Shown here in pieces: positions 26,732 to 35,673 of a stretch of 47,005 bases of DNA; positions within the stretch are counted from its first letter, which is position 1; every line of letters begins with the position of its first letter. A model generated the notes under the pieces. The model worked only from the letters and a program-made list of their open reading frames with translations, was not told the DNA's origin and ran no database searches. The position numbers and the translations under genes are program-made. The stretch is from Methanobacterium sp. GTDB taxonomy: Archaea > Methanobacteriota > Methanobacteria > Methanobacteriales > Methanobacteriaceae. Where the stretch lies: assembly GCA_015661405.1 (NCBI GenBank), contig JACWMK010000025.1, forward strand, positions 10,001 to 57,005, written 5' to 3'.

Positions 26732-27325
26732 ATGAATGCAGGTGTACTCTACAGTGGTGGAAAAGACAGTTCCATCATGGCGGTGATTCTACAAAAATTA
26801 GATTATAAAGTAGAATTAATCACAGTTAACTTTGGAATTTTACCTTCCTGGAAGGCAGCAGCACAATCAGCACAAAATTTAGGATTCCCACATAAAATTT
26901 TAGAAGCCGATGAAAATATTCTACACGAAGGTGTAGATATGATTCTAGAAGATAGCTTCCCCAATAATGGCTTGAATTATATTCATCATCAAATGTTACA
27001 ATTAGCAGCAAAAAACTATTCCGTAGTTGCCGACGGCACTAGAAGAGATGATCGTGTTCCTAAACTAAATCAAGATGCAATAAGAAGTTTTGAGGATTCT
27101 AAAAATATTGAATACTTAAATTTAGCTGGATTTGGCTATAAAACGATAAATAATCTTTCAAAAAAACTTTTCAAGGTTAAACAAGAATTAACTAATATAA
27201 ATAATAATTCTGACTATGAAATAGAAATTAGATACGTTATAGATCAGCTGAGGGGAGATGAAACTGCCTCTCGCATATTTCCAAAACATATACAATCAAG
27301 AGTAATAGGATGGAGAGAAAAATGA
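26732..27325 (+). CDS. PP-loop ATPase of archaeal DUF7411 type
   Basis: The PP-loop pyrophosphatase signature SGGKDS occupies residues 8-13. ATP:pyrophosphatases of this fold activate a substrate by adenylation, as in tRNA thiolation, ExsB and asparagine synthetase. This short form (197 residues) has further conserved-looking segments DGTRRDDR and the C-terminal RIFPKHIQSRV. There are no thiolase-type cysteines, so sulfur transfer is not indicated. Substrate unknown. It sits between PDCD5 and L39e and its stop codon overlaps the L39e start (ATGA), which argues for a role linked to translation. Confidence 0.85.
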   Translation: MNAGVLYSGGKDSSIMAVILQKLDYKVELITVNFGILPSWKAAAQSAQNLGFPHKILEADENILHEGVDMILEDSFPNNGLNYIHHQMLQLAAKNYSVVADGTRRDDRVPKLNQDAIRSFEDSKNIEYLNLAGFGYKTINNLSKKLFKVKQELTNINNNSDYEIEIRYVIDQLRGDETASRIFPKHIQSRVIGWREK

Positions 27326-27477
27326 GTAGAAATAAACCATTAGCCAAAAAGTTAAGACTGACTAAGGTCTTCAAGCAGAATAGAAGAGTGCCTACTTGGG
27401 TTATGATTAAAACATCAAGAAAAGTAAGAACTCACCCCAAAATGAGGCAATGGAGAAGAAGTAAGATTAAGGTATAA
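27322..27477 (+). CDS. rpl39e: 50S ribosomal protein L39e
   Basis: A 51-residue, very basic protein that lines the exit tunnel of archaeal and eukaryotic ribosomes. The conserved ends are clear: N-terminal MSRNKPLAKKLRL, central RRVPTWVMIKT and C-terminal HPKMRQWRRSKIKV. It is below common length cut-offs and easily missed. The ATG overlaps the stop codon of the PP-loop gene by ATGA, and it is followed 23 bp later by rpl31e. Confidence 0.97.
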   Translation: MSRNKPLAKKLRLTKVFKQNRRVPTWVMIKTSRKVRTHPKMRQWRRSKIKV

Positions 27478-27500
27478 ACGGGAATGGAGGATTATTTATT

Positions 27501-27746
27501 ATGGAAAGAGTTTACATTATACCACTTCGGGATGTTAAAAAGGCACCTAGGACTATTAGGTCCGCTAAAGCCATACGAATTGTCAGAGAGTTCCTCCAAA
27601 GACATATGAAGTCTGATGACATTAAAATTGATGCATCTGTAAATGAAAAGATATGGGAAAGAGGAATTCAGAAAACACCATCAAAAATTAAAGTTAAAGC
27701 AGTAACAGAAGAGGATGGCTCTGTATCAGTTACACTGGTTGAATAA
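27501..27746 (+). CDS. rpl31e: 50S ribosomal protein L31e
   Basis: Large-subunit protein near the tunnel exit. Diagnostic segments are YIIPLRDVKKAPRTIRSAKA, IRIVREFLQRHMKSDD and VNEKIWERGIQKTPSKIKV. 81 residues is the normal archaeal size. GGAGGATTATTT precedes the ATG. Confidence 0.97.
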   Translation: MERVYIIPLRDVKKAPRTIRSAKAIRIVREFLQRHMKSDDIKIDASVNEKIWERGIQKTPSKIKVKAVTEEDGSVSVTLVE

Positions 27747-27755
27747 GGAGAGCAA

Positions 27756-28430
27756 ATGATAAAAAGAGTTAATCTGGGTGGTAATCCTAACATAGGTGTT
27801 TCAATAGCACTCACTGAAAACGTAGCAATAATACCACCCAACCTTGAAGAAGTAATGATGGATTTAATAAAAGAATCATTGGAAGTCGAGTTAGTTAAAA
27901 CACCTATAAATGGTAGTAACCTCGCTGGTGCATTAGCATGTGGAAATTCCAATGGATTTGTTGTATCTAAATATGCCTTTGACAGGGAAATAGAAGCTAT
28001 CCGGAAAAGCGGCGTAAATGTTGAAAGAATACCAGACAAATTAACGGCATTAGGTAATATTGTGTTAACTAATGACTTTGGAGCTATAGTCAACCCATTA
28101 CTCTCTGATAAATCTGTGGAAGTAATAACTGAAGTTTTAGATGTAGAAGTTAAAAGAGGCAGTATAGCTGACTTCACAATTACCGGATCAGTGGCTACAG
28201 CCACTAATAAAGGAGTGCTAATACACCCATCAGCCAGCCGAGAAGATATTAAATTTGTAGAAGAAACGCTTAAAGCACCCGTTGATATTGGTACAGTTAA
28301 TAATGGTACTTCCTTAGTTGGAGCATGTTCCGTGGCTAATACCAAAGGAATAATAGTAAGTTTAGGTACCACCGGTCCTGAACTGGCAAGAATTGAAGAA
28401 GCATTTGGATTTCTTGAGGGATATTTATGA
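27756..28430 (+). CDS. eif6: Translation initiation factor aIF6
   Basis: Anti-association factor that binds the large subunit (L14e/L24e face) and blocks joining until released. The five-fold alpha/beta pseudo-repeat is visible as repeats of N-x-x-(L/G)-(A/V)-(G/A)-A-x-x-x-x-N (SNLAGALACGNSNG, ALGNIVLTNDFGA, SVATATNKG, TSLVGACSVANTKG). 224 residues is standard. The ATG follows AAGGAGAGCAA. The stop overlaps the start of L18a (ATGA). Confidence 0.97.
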   Translation: MIKRVNLGGNPNIGVSIALTENVAIIPPNLEEVMMDLIKESLEVELVKTPINGSNLAGALACGNSNGFVVSKYAFDREIEAIRKSGVNVERIPDKLTALGNIVLTNDFGAIVNPLLSDKSVEVITEVLDVEVKRGSIADFTITGSVATATNKGVLIHPSASREDIKFVEETLKAPVDIGTVNNGTSLVGACSVANTKGIIVSLGTTGPELARIEEAFGFLEGYL

Positions 28431-28657
28431 AGACAAAAATATTTAGAATTCATGGTAAATTTATGATGGGTGACACTTTACACCCATTCAAAAGAGAATT
28501 AAAAGGTATAGATGAAAAGGATATAAAAGAAAAAATATATTCTGAATTCGGCAGTAAACATCATATCATAAGAAACAAGATCAGAATAGAGGAGATAGTG
28601 GAGATTTCACCGGAAGAAATCCAGGACCCATTAATCAAATCTCTCCTCAGGGAGTGA
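28427..28657 (+). CDS. rpl18a: 50S ribosomal protein L18a (LX/L20e)
   Basis: Archaeal LX protein, 76 residues. Conserved parts are FRIHGKFMMGD, PFKRELKGIDEKD and FGSKHHIIRNKIRIEEI. Overlaps the end of aIF6 by four bases and is followed seven bases later by prefoldin alpha, so it lies inside one operon. Confidence 0.93.
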   Translation: MKTKIFRIHGKFMMGDTLHPFKRELKGIDEKDIKEKIYSEFGSKHHIIRNKIRIEEIVEISPEEIQDPLIKSLLRE

Positions 28658-28663
28658 TTCAGT

Positions 28664-29089
28664 ATGGAAGAGAGAAAAAAACTGGAAGCGATGGTAAACG
28701 AAATTAACATGTATCAAGGTCAGGCAGATGTGCTTAATCAACAAATGGAAACTGTAAAAACTACTATATCTGATCTTAACATCGCTAGTGAAACATTAGA
28801 AACTATTAAAGATAAAAAGGATACTGAAACATTAGTTCCGATAGGTGCCGGTTCATTCATAATTACAGAGATTAAAAATACTGATGAAGTAATTGTAGGT
28901 CTTGGAGCTGGAGTAGCTGTCAAAAAAACAGTAGATAGTGCACAAGAAAGTGTTAAAGATCAGAAGAAAGATTTGGAAGCTTTGCTTAATAAGATGATGA
29001 CTGATTTAAATAAAATAACTGAAATAATTGTGAGAAAAACTCCAGAAGCTGAAGCACTAATACAAAAACTGGAAGGAACCGGGCAATAA
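28664..29089 (+). CDS. pfdA: Prefoldin subunit alpha
   Basis: Jellyfish-shaped co-chaperone subunit that hands unfolded proteins to the thermosome. Two long coiled-coil helices (about 1-55 and 90-140) flank a beta hairpin core with the signature LVPIGAGSFI and VIVGLGAGVAVKKT. 141 residues is normal. GGGAGTGATTCAGT precedes the ATG. The neighbouring ftsY is the usual partner in archaea. Confidence 0.96.
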   Translation: MEERKKLEAMVNEINMYQGQADVLNQQMETVKTTISDLNIASETLETIKDKKDTETLVPIGAGSFIITEIKNTDEVIVGLGAGVAVKKTVDSAQESVKDQKKDLEALLNKMMTDLNKITEIIVRKTPEAEALIQKLEGTGQ

Positions 29090-29159
29090 TAAGAATTTTT
29101 TTATTTTTATAAGAACTAAATTTTAAAAAATATTTTATGATAAATGGAGTGTAGTTTCT

Positions 29160-30299
29160 TTGTTCGAATCGCTTAAAAAAAAGTTTTCAGGCGCTATTGG
29201 TAAAATTAGCGATAAAATATCTAAAGAAGAGGAAGAAGCTCAAAAAACAGATGGAACTCTTACAGAAAAAGTTCCAAAGGAAGCTATCGTTGAAACAGAA
29301 GTCAATGAAATTCCCCCAGAAGAACCAGTCAACCAGGGCACTGTAAAAGAAAAGGAAACAATTAAAGCGAATACGGAAACAATTGAAGAAACAGAATCAG
29401 TAGAATCTTCTGAAGAAGATAAATCAGGTTTACTCTCCTTTATACGTCATAAAACCATATCAGAAAAAGATTTAGATGATATACTCTCCGAATTAGAGAT
29501 GGCTCTACTTGAAGGAGATGTGGCATTAGAAGTTGCAGAACAGATTGTAAACACCGTTAAACAGGATCTTGTGGGAAGAAAGATCAAACGGAGAAATGAT
29601 GTAACAGAATTCACTAAAAATGCACTTAAAAATGCTATATCAGAAATATTAAATGTGGACAGTCAAGATATAGATGATTTAATCGTTGAAAAACGAAAAC
29701 AAGGCGAACCCCTCAAAATAATGTTTGTAGGTATTAATGGAACGGGTAAAACCACCACAATTGCTAAATTAGCCACTTACTTTATAGAAAAGAATTACAC
29801 CCCGGTAATTGCAGCATCAGATACTTTCCGTGCCGGTGCAATTGAACAAATCACTCACCATGCAGATAAAATTGGAGTTAAAATTATTAAACATAAAAAA
29901 GGCTCAGATCCAGCAGCTGTAGCCTATGATGCAGTAGAGCATGCTAAAGCTCAGGGTAAAGATTTAGTATTAGTGGATACAGCTGGTAGAATGCAGACTA
30001 ACGTAAATCTCATGGATGAAATGAAAAAAATTAAAAGAGTTATAAAACCTGATTTAATAATATTTGTCGGTGATGCATTAACTGGTAATGATGCTGTGGA
30101 GCAAGCTCGTAAATTCGATGAAGCAGTTAGTATAGATGGTGTTATACTCACTAAAGCTGATGCAGATGCTAAAGGCGGTGCTGCACTCTCAATTGGATAT
30201 GTTATAAATAAACCAATACTATTTTTAGGAACCGGTCAATCATATTCAGATATAATAGAATTCCATCCAAATTGGATGGTTGAACAAGTATTCGGATAA
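29160..30299 (+). CDS. ftsY: Signal recognition particle receptor FtsY
   Basis: Membrane-associated GTPase that receives the SRP-ribosome complex. An acidic, low-complexity A domain (residues 15-90) with an amphipathic N-terminus precedes the N domain and the G domain: GINGTGKTTT (191-200), DTFRAGA (221-227), DTAGR (273-277), TKADAD (331-336) and the closing GTGQ. Length 379. The start is TTG 29160 with GGAGTG about eight bases upstream. It closes the plus-strand translation series; a T-run follows. Confidence 0.97.
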   Translation: MFESLKKKFSGAIGKISDKISKEEEEAQKTDGTLTEKVPKEAIVETEVNEIPPEEPVNQGTVKEKETIKANTETIEETESVESSEEDKSGLLSFIRHKTISEKDLDDILSELEMALLEGDVALEVAEQIVNTVKQDLVGRKIKRRNDVTEFTKNALKNAISEILNVDSQDIDDLIVEKRKQGEPLKIMFVGINGTGKTTTIAKLATYFIEKNYTPVIAASDTFRAGAIEQITHHADKIGVKIIKHKKGSDPAAVAYDAVEHAKAQGKDLVLVDTAGRMQTNVNLMDEMKKIKRVIKPDLIIFVGDALTGNDAVEQARKFDEAVSIDGVILTKADADAKGGAALSIGYVINKPILFLGTGQSYSDIIEFHPNWMVEQVFG

Positions 30300-30322
30300 A
30301 ATATTTAATTTGAATATAACTC

Positions 30323-30356
30323 TTTTTTTATATTATTTTATATTATTTAAAAAAAA
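30323..30356. terminator. Bidirectional oligo-T region
   Basis: TTTTTTT (30323-30329) and AAAAAAAA (30349-30356) between convergent ftsY and a methyltransferase gene. Confidence 0.5.
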
Positions 30357-30384
30357 TAAAAAAATTAAATCCCATTTTTCAGTT

Positions 30385-31065
30385 TTATTTTAAACCACCA
30401 TAAACTGCTCCTTGATAATATTTCCAAACCACATCCACTTCCTTAAATCCAATTTCTCTTAACCAATCTAATTGATTCATTAAAGGTGCCGGATAATCTT
30501 CTTCATAATGCGTAGGAAGCCATTTCTCTTCAATCTCATCCAACGGAAGATTCTCACTCATATAATCCATCCAAATTTCCAAATTAACTTTGCTAAGATG
30601 ATCAGTTGAACCAAGAACCGAGTCTGCATTATAAAAAACCCCACCCACACTTAATGCATCATATATTTTACTATACAACCGTTTTTTCTCCTCATCACTC
30701 TTTAAATGATGCAATGCTAAAGAAGAAATTATAACATCATAATCATTATCAAAATCTAACGTAGAAAAATTACCTATCTGATATTCAATATCATTATATT
30801 TGGAAAGTTTAGTACGTGCCATTTCTATCATATTTTCCGCGAGGTCCACGCAGGTTAACTTAGATCGTGGAAATCTCTCTTTAACAGCCATTGAAACATT
30901 ACCCGTACCACAACCAAGATCTAAGATTTTAATGGTTTCTTTAACATTAAAAGGAATAGCCAGAATCAAAGATGTAATCATTTCATCATAATGGGGTATT
31001 AACTTCAATATTAAACTATCAAATTCTTTAGCTTCTTCTTCAAAATGATTCTTAACATTCTCCAT
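30385..31065 (-). CDS. Class I SAM-dependent methyltransferase
   Basis: Motif I DLGCGTGNVSMAV (about 50-62), the acidic residue after beta-2 (CVDLAENMIEMA) and the SSLALHHL region are typical of small-molecule methyltransferases of the UbiE/Trans-aconitate type. 226 residues. AGGAG stands before the ATG. Substrate unknown. Gene is convergent with ftsY and divergent from the phosphoribosyltransferase, so probably a single transcription unit. Confidence 0.9.
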   Translation of the reverse strand: MENVKNHFEEEAKEFDSLILKLIPHYDEMITSLILAIPFNVKETIKILDLGCGTGNVSMAVKERFPRSKLTCVDLAENMIEMARTKLSKYNDIEYQIGNFSTLDFDNDYDVIISSLALHHLKSDEEKKRLYSKIYDALSVGGVFYNADSVLGSTDHLSKVNLEIWMDYMSENLPLDEIEEKWLPTHYEEDYPAPLMNQLDWLREIGFKEVDVVWKYYQGAVYGGLK

Positions 31066-31263
31066 AAACTATAATCTCCTTTAAATTTACTAATAAAATT
31101 CTATAATACAAAATTTTTTAATATCTCAAACTATATTTTTATACTTCAAAATACTAATTTTTTTTTATATCCCCAATATTTAATTAACAAATTTCTAAGT
31201 GTTAATCCATTTAAAAAATAGATTCTATAAGTCCTATTCAAAAAAAATAATAACCGGAGTCAC

Positions 31264-31271
31264 ATATATAT
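31264..31271 (+). promoter_or_regulatory. TATA box of the phosphoribosyltransferase gene, leaderless spacing
   Basis: ATATATAT is centred about 26 bp before the ATG at 31293, so transcription would begin at or near the start codon. Confidence 0.5.
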
Positions 31272-31292
31272 GGAATATAGGTTGTAAAAATT

Positions 31293-31997
31293 ATGAAAGA
31301 TGAGTTAGAGATTAATTTAGATCATAATATTACAGATAAACCAGAATTTAGAGATAATGTCCATGTATTCCTTGATCGTGAACATGCGGGAATAATTCTC
31401 TCAGAAATGCTCACATCCTACAAAGAAACTGATACAATAATATTTGGAATACCTGCAGGAGGAGTGCCTGTCGCAGCTCCAATCTCCAGAGAATTAGAAT
31501 TACCTCTAGATTTAGCAGTAGTAAGCAAAATCACTCTCCCCTGGTCTACAGAAGCAGGTTACGGTGCAGTGGCCTTTGAAGGTACCATACAATTAAATCA
31601 GAATATAATATCTAGAACCGGACTTAACCCTGATGATATTAAAGATGGAATCGAAAAAGCTACAATCAAAGTTGAAAAACGTTTTAAAGAATTTAGAGCA
31701 GATAAAACCTTCCCAAATCTTGAAAATCACACTGCGGTTCTAGTGGATGATGGTATAGCATCAGGTTACACTATGTTAGTGGCGGTGAAGGCACTTAAAA
31801 ATAAAGGTGCAAATAAAATAATAATTGCAGTGCCAACAGCTCACCTTCAAGCCCTAGAAAAAGTAGCACCTCACGTAAATGAAGTTTACTGTGCCAATAT
31901 TCGTGGCGGATCAAGTTTTGCAGTAGCAGAAGCCTACAAACGATGGTATGATGTCGAAGACGAAGAAGTCAAAGAAATTTTAGAAGAATTTATGTAA
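31293..31997 (+). CDS. Predicted phosphoribosyltransferase (COG1926-like)
   Basis: The N-terminal VFLDREHAGIILSEML is the F-x-DR-x-x-AG-x-x-LA motif of the predicted phosphoribosyltransferase group. The PRPP-binding loop is AVLVDDGIASGYTM, and IPAGGVPVAAPIS supplies the PPi loop. 234 residues. Substrate unknown. The TATA box sits so close that the transcript may have no leader; AGGT upstream could alternatively act as a weak Shine-Dalgarno. Confidence 0.88.
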   Translation: MKDELEINLDHNITDKPEFRDNVHVFLDREHAGIILSEMLTSYKETDTIIFGIPAGGVPVAAPISRELELPLDLAVVSKITLPWSTEAGYGAVAFEGTIQLNQNIISRTGLNPDDIKDGIEKATIKVEKRFKEFRADKTFPNLENHTAVLVDDGIASGYTMLVAVKALKNKGANKIIIAVPTAHLQALEKVAPHVNEVYCANIRGGSSFAVAEAYKRWYDVEDEEVKEILEEFM

Positions 31998-32066
31998 TCA
32001 GCATAAAATAATTATAATTTAATTTTATTAACCCAATCATAATCAACATTGAAGAGGATTTTTCCA

Positions 32067-32525
32067 ATGTTAGGCGAAACAGAATTAATTAAACTATTTC
32101 CAGATTTTAAAGAATTGATACAACCTTCAGGAATAGATTTAAGGTTAGATGAAGTTTTCATTCAAATAAGTGCAGGATCCTTAATAGACAATAATAAAAA
32201 TCTCCCACGATTAGAGAAGCTTGAACCGCCCATATATACTTTAAAACCGAAAACAGCATACTCAGTTACAATAGCGCCTAAAATAAAAATTCCTAAAGGG
32301 TACGCTATGCTTTACCTTCCACGATCAACCCTAAACAGGTCATTTATTTCAGTTCACACAGCAGTAGGTGATCCCGGATTCTATGGCTCATTACAATTCC
32401 TATTATATAACTATGGAGAGTTTGATTACACCATAAAAAAAGGTGAAAGAATAGCTCAAGCAGTAACATTTAACGTTACTGGATCTGGTGAATATAAAGG
32501 GAGTTACCAGGAAAAACAGGAATAA
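32067..32525 (+). CDS. dut: dUTPase/dCTP deaminase family protein
   Basis: Trimeric dUTPase-fold protein of 152 residues that keeps dUTP low and supplies dUMP. QPSGIDLRLDE is the first motif; PRSTLNRSF is the phosphate-binding serine/arginine motif; AVGDPGFYGSLQF holds the catalytic Asp and the aromatic base-stacking residue. The short length points to a plain dUTPase rather than the bifunctional deaminase. ATG 32067 has AGAGGAT seven bases upstream, so the upstream TTG at 32049 is rejected. Confidence 0.85.
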   Translation: MLGETELIKLFPDFKELIQPSGIDLRLDEVFIQISAGSLIDNNKNLPRLEKLEPPIYTLKPKTAYSVTIAPKIKIPKGYAMLYLPRSTLNRSFISVHTAVGDPGFYGSLQFLLYNYGEFDYTIKKGERIAQAVTFNVTGSGEYKGSYQEKQE

Positions 32526-32578
32526 AATAAACTATTATAAATAAACTTTTTTTTAAAAAATAGAGGATAAAAATTTAT

Positions 32579-34180
32579 ATGAATTCTTCCCCTACAATAC
32601 GATTTTCAGATGCCATTATCCAAATATTAGAATCAGAAAACGTTAAATACATTTTTGGACATCCCGGTGAACAAATTCTACCATTATATGATTCACTTAG
32701 ACAATCAAAAATAAAACATGTACTCATGCGACATGAACAGGGTGCAGCCCACGCAGCAGACGCCTATGCAAGAATATCCCGAAACTTCGGACTTTGCATA
32801 GCAACCGCAGGTCCTGGAGCATTAAATCTAACCATGGGCATCGCAACAGCCTACAAAGATTCAGTACCATTACTAATTATCACTGGAGACATTCCCACTA
32901 ATCTTAGAGGCGGAAACGTATTCCAAGAAATTGAAGTCTGCAAAGTCTTCAAACCTATCACCATAAAAAGCTCTAATATAAAAAATCCAGAAGAAGGCAT
33001 CCTAAAACTAAAAGAAGCAATTAATCAATTAAAATATGGTAAAACAGGACCAATACACCTCAGTATTCCCAAAGATGTTTTACAAGAACCAGTTGATAAA
33101 TCATTAATCTATAAAGAAGTCATATTCACATCTAAAACTAATCATAAAGAATTAAATACAAGAATAAATGCAGCCATAAAAGTAATTGAAAAAGCGAAAA
33201 AACCAGTAATATTAGTTGGTGCAGGGGTAATCTGGTCAAATGCAATAGATAAAGTTTTAAATTTCGCTGAAAAACATAAAATCCCCATATCAACCACTTA
33301 TCATTCAAGAGGAATATTCCCAGAAAACAATCCACTAAATCTAGGAATGATGGGTACAAGAGGTACAGAAGCATCAAATTACGCCGGTGAAAATTCCGAC
33401 GTCTTAATAGCTCTAGGATCAAGACTTTCAGAGAGAACCACAGCACATATGGGGCCATGTAAAATAATTCAAGTAAACCTTGACGAGAAAAACCTCAAAG
33501 GTGAAATTAACATTCAAACAGATGTAGGGGAATTCATAGATTCACTAACAGATTTACATGTACCAAACACTAAAGAATGGCTTAATGAATTATCAAAATA
33601 TCCCACTTATCATAAAATAAAAACAGATTACAATGACGTTCCAATAAAACCTCAAACTGCTATCCAAGAGATTTTAGATGCTTCAGAAGATTCCATAATA
33701 GTTAACGATGCCGGATCCCACACTACATGGCTCGCATTACTACATAAAAAACAATCATCATTCATATTCTCCGGTGGATTAGCACCCATGGGCTACAGTA
33801 TACCCGGATCAGTCGGAGCATCCCTAGCTAACCCTCAAAAAAATATTGTAGTCATAGCAGGAGACGGTGGATTCCAAATGACATCTCAAGAACTTGCGAC
33901 CATTGCTCAATTAAATCTTCCCATCCTAATATGTATAATCAACAACAGTTCTCTAGGAATAATAAAACAATGGCAGAAAATATATTACGGAAATACTTAT
34001 GAAGTGGAGTTACAGAATCCCGATTTTATCAAGTTAGCAGAATCATACCATATCAAAGCAAAACGTATAAAATTACCAGGAAAAGTATCCCCAACCGTAA
34101 AAGAAGCTTTAAAATTAAGAAAACCCTACATAATTGAGATTATAGTTGATAAAGAAGAATTTATACCATTAGACAAGTGA
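32579..34180 (+). CDS. Acetolactate synthase large-subunit-like TPP enzyme
   Basis: All three domains of a thiamine-diphosphate decarboxylase/synthase are present. The catalytic Glu is in RHEQGAAHAADAYAR (about residue 53), and the TPP-Mg motif is GDGGFQ...NN (about 436-462). The central domain has the GAG-type nucleotide-binding region (VGAGVIW). 533 residues. No ilvN regulatory subunit gene is adjacent and the neighbours are dut and a hydrolase, so it may be an orphan paralogue rather than the biosynthetic acetolactate synthase. The reaction cannot be fixed from sequence. Confidence 0.82.
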   Translation: MNSSPTIRFSDAIIQILESENVKYIFGHPGEQILPLYDSLRQSKIKHVLMRHEQGAAHAADAYARISRNFGLCIATAGPGALNLTMGIATAYKDSVPLLIITGDIPTNLRGGNVFQEIEVCKVFKPITIKSSNIKNPEEGILKLKEAINQLKYGKTGPIHLSIPKDVLQEPVDKSLIYKEVIFTSKTNHKELNTRINAAIKVIEKAKKPVILVGAGVIWSNAIDKVLNFAEKHKIPISTTYHSRGIFPENNPLNLGMMGTRGTEASNYAGENSDVLIALGSRLSERTTAHMGPCKIIQVNLDEKNLKGEINIQTDVGEFIDSLTDLHVPNTKEWLNELSKYPTYHKIKTDYNDVPIKPQTAIQEILDASEDSIIVNDAGSHTTWLALLHKKQSSFIFSGGLAPMGYSIPGSVGASLANPQKNIVVIAGDGGFQMTSQELATIAQLNLPILICIINNSSLGIIKQWQKIYYGNTYEVELQNPDFIKLAESYHIKAKRIKLPGKVSPTVKEALKLRKPYIIEIIVDKEEFIPLDK

Positions 34181-34261
34181 ATGTAAAATTTATAGATAGA
34201 AACTGGAAGATTAAGATATTAAAAATTGTATGAACTATAAATTATGGTGGTTAATTTTCTT

Positions 34262-35056
34262 ATGAAATCTGATATAAGCATTAAAATGCATTACTTAGAC
34301 CTAGGTAATCCCCGAAACCTTCCAATTATCTTAATCCATGGAATGACTTTTGATCATCAAATGTGGAATCCTCAAATTCAAGTTCTTAAAGATAAATATC
34401 GTGTAATCGCATATGACTTAAGGGGTCATGGTTTAAGTACAGTAGGGGATGGACAGTACACTTATAAAATGTTTACTGATGATTTAATAGATTTAATGGA
34501 TCATTTGCATATTAAACAGGCAGTATTATGCGGGCTTTCTATGGGAGGGGTTATAGCCATACGTGCTTATGAGATGAACCCGGATCGAATCAAAGCATTA
34601 ATACTATGTGATACTAGAAGTGAAGCAGATTCTAATCAGACTAAATATTGGCGGGAGGATTCAATCGAATTAATTAAAAATAAGGGATTAGATGCTTTCA
34701 CCAATGAATTTATAAAAACTATATTTACAGTAGAAAGTATCAAGAAGCAACATAAATCAGTTGAATTAATACGAAATGTAATCCTATCATCTTCACCCAA
34801 GGCTATCTGCGGCGTGCTTCTTGCGCAGGCTGCCCGAACTGATATGAAACATGTACTTCCCAAAATCAAGGTCCCTACATTAATAATGATTGGGGAAAAC
34901 GATAATTTCACCCCCTATGCATCATCCGAAACAATGAATAATGGAATAATAAACTCTAAACTAAAAATAATCTCTAAAGCAGGTCATATTAGTAATTTAG
35001 AGAATAAATACGAATTTAACCATAATCTACTAGAATTTATGAAGGAAATTGAATAA
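34262..35056 (+). CDS. Alpha/beta-fold hydrolase
   Basis: The oxyanion region IILIHGMTFD, the nucleophile elbow GLSMGG (Ser about residue 97), a late acid (IGENDNF) and His (AGHIS, about 243) complete the triad of an alpha/beta hydrolase. The length of 264 residues fits the 3-oxoadipate lactonase/esterase-like group. Substrate unknown. I set the start at ATG 34262 behind GGTGGT; ATG 34244 is an alternative if the transcript is leaderless. Confidence 0.88.
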   Translation: MKSDISIKMHYLDLGNPRNLPIILIHGMTFDHQMWNPQIQVLKDKYRVIAYDLRGHGLSTVGDGQYTYKMFTDDLIDLMDHLHIKQAVLCGLSMGGVIAIRAYEMNPDRIKALILCDTRSEADSNQTKYWREDSIELIKNKGLDAFTNEFIKTIFTVESIKKQHKSVELIRNVILSSSPKAICGVLLAQAARTDMKHVLPKIKVPTLIMIGENDNFTPYASSETMNNGIINSKLKIISKAGHISNLENKYEFNHNLLEFMKEIE

Positions 35057-35190
35057 TAAATAAAAAAAATAATCTTCAATTTTAATATTTGTATATTTAA
35101 AATTTAGAATAAACGTGAATTAAATTCAAAATAAATTTAACGAAAATATACTTTTTTTGATTTAGGAATATTAATTTTTTTGATAAACTG

Positions 35191-35220
35191 TAAATATAAG
35201 TTTCACTGAATGAATATTCA
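35191..35220 (+). promoter_or_regulatory. TATA box and 10-bp palindrome before the TetR cassette
   Basis: TAAATATAAG (35191-35200) is followed by the perfect palindrome TGAATATTCA (35211-35220), which would overlie the predicted transcription start near 35223. TetR repressors commonly bind such elements; the assignment is inference. Confidence 0.4.
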
Positions 35221-35252
35221 ACCAATCAAAAATTTATGAGGTGAAAATTAAA

Positions 35253-35636
35253 TTGAAAACTTCAACCAAATTAAGCACTAACATGAGAACTGCTATAACT
35301 CTTCTTGAGGTTTTACTTGTCGCAATAATCATAGCACTCATAGTTACCATACTAAATACAACAGCTCAAGTCCAGCTTCTAGCAATTAGTGTTGTAACTC
35401 CACAAATTATCCTTATAATAATTTTCATTTACTATTGCAGAAAGAAGAAAGTCTGGAGTTATGGAGGCGCTACAATTTTAGCTATATTAGGTATTACACT
35501 TCGAGTAATCGTCAGTATCCAACCTAATCTTGAAGTCGGAGGAGGCTTACCCGTAGCAATTAGTACCCTCTATATAGTGTTAGGAGCTCTCGTTGCACTA
35601 AAGAATTACGAAGCCATGATAGAATTAATCAACTAA
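35253..35636 (+). CDS. Small four-helix membrane protein
   Basis: I do not recognise the family. The 127 residues carry about four hydrophobic helices (roughly 16-38, 46-66, 75-93 and 100-120) with a short basic loop CRKKKVW. The start is TTG 35253, fixed by GAGGTGA eight bases upstream; the GTG at 35241 lies inside that element. The next gene, 37 bp downstream, encodes a TetR regulator, so this membrane protein is probably its co-transcribed, self-regulated target. Confidence 0.72.
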   Translation: MKTSTKLSTNMRTAITLLEVLLVAIIIALIVTILNTTAQVQLLAISVVTPQIILIIIFIYYCRKKKVWSYGGATILAILGITLRVIVSIQPNLEVGGGLPVAISTLYIVLGALVALKNYEAMIELIN

Positions 35637-35673
35637 AAAGGACAATTCAATAGAATATCGGGATTAAAAAAAA

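Noticed and set aside
27668..28453. A 261-codon open frame on the minus strand across aIF6
   Set aside because: It is antisense to the clearly conserved L31e and aIF6 genes and shows no domain or ribosome-binding site; long antisense frames arise there from codon bias.
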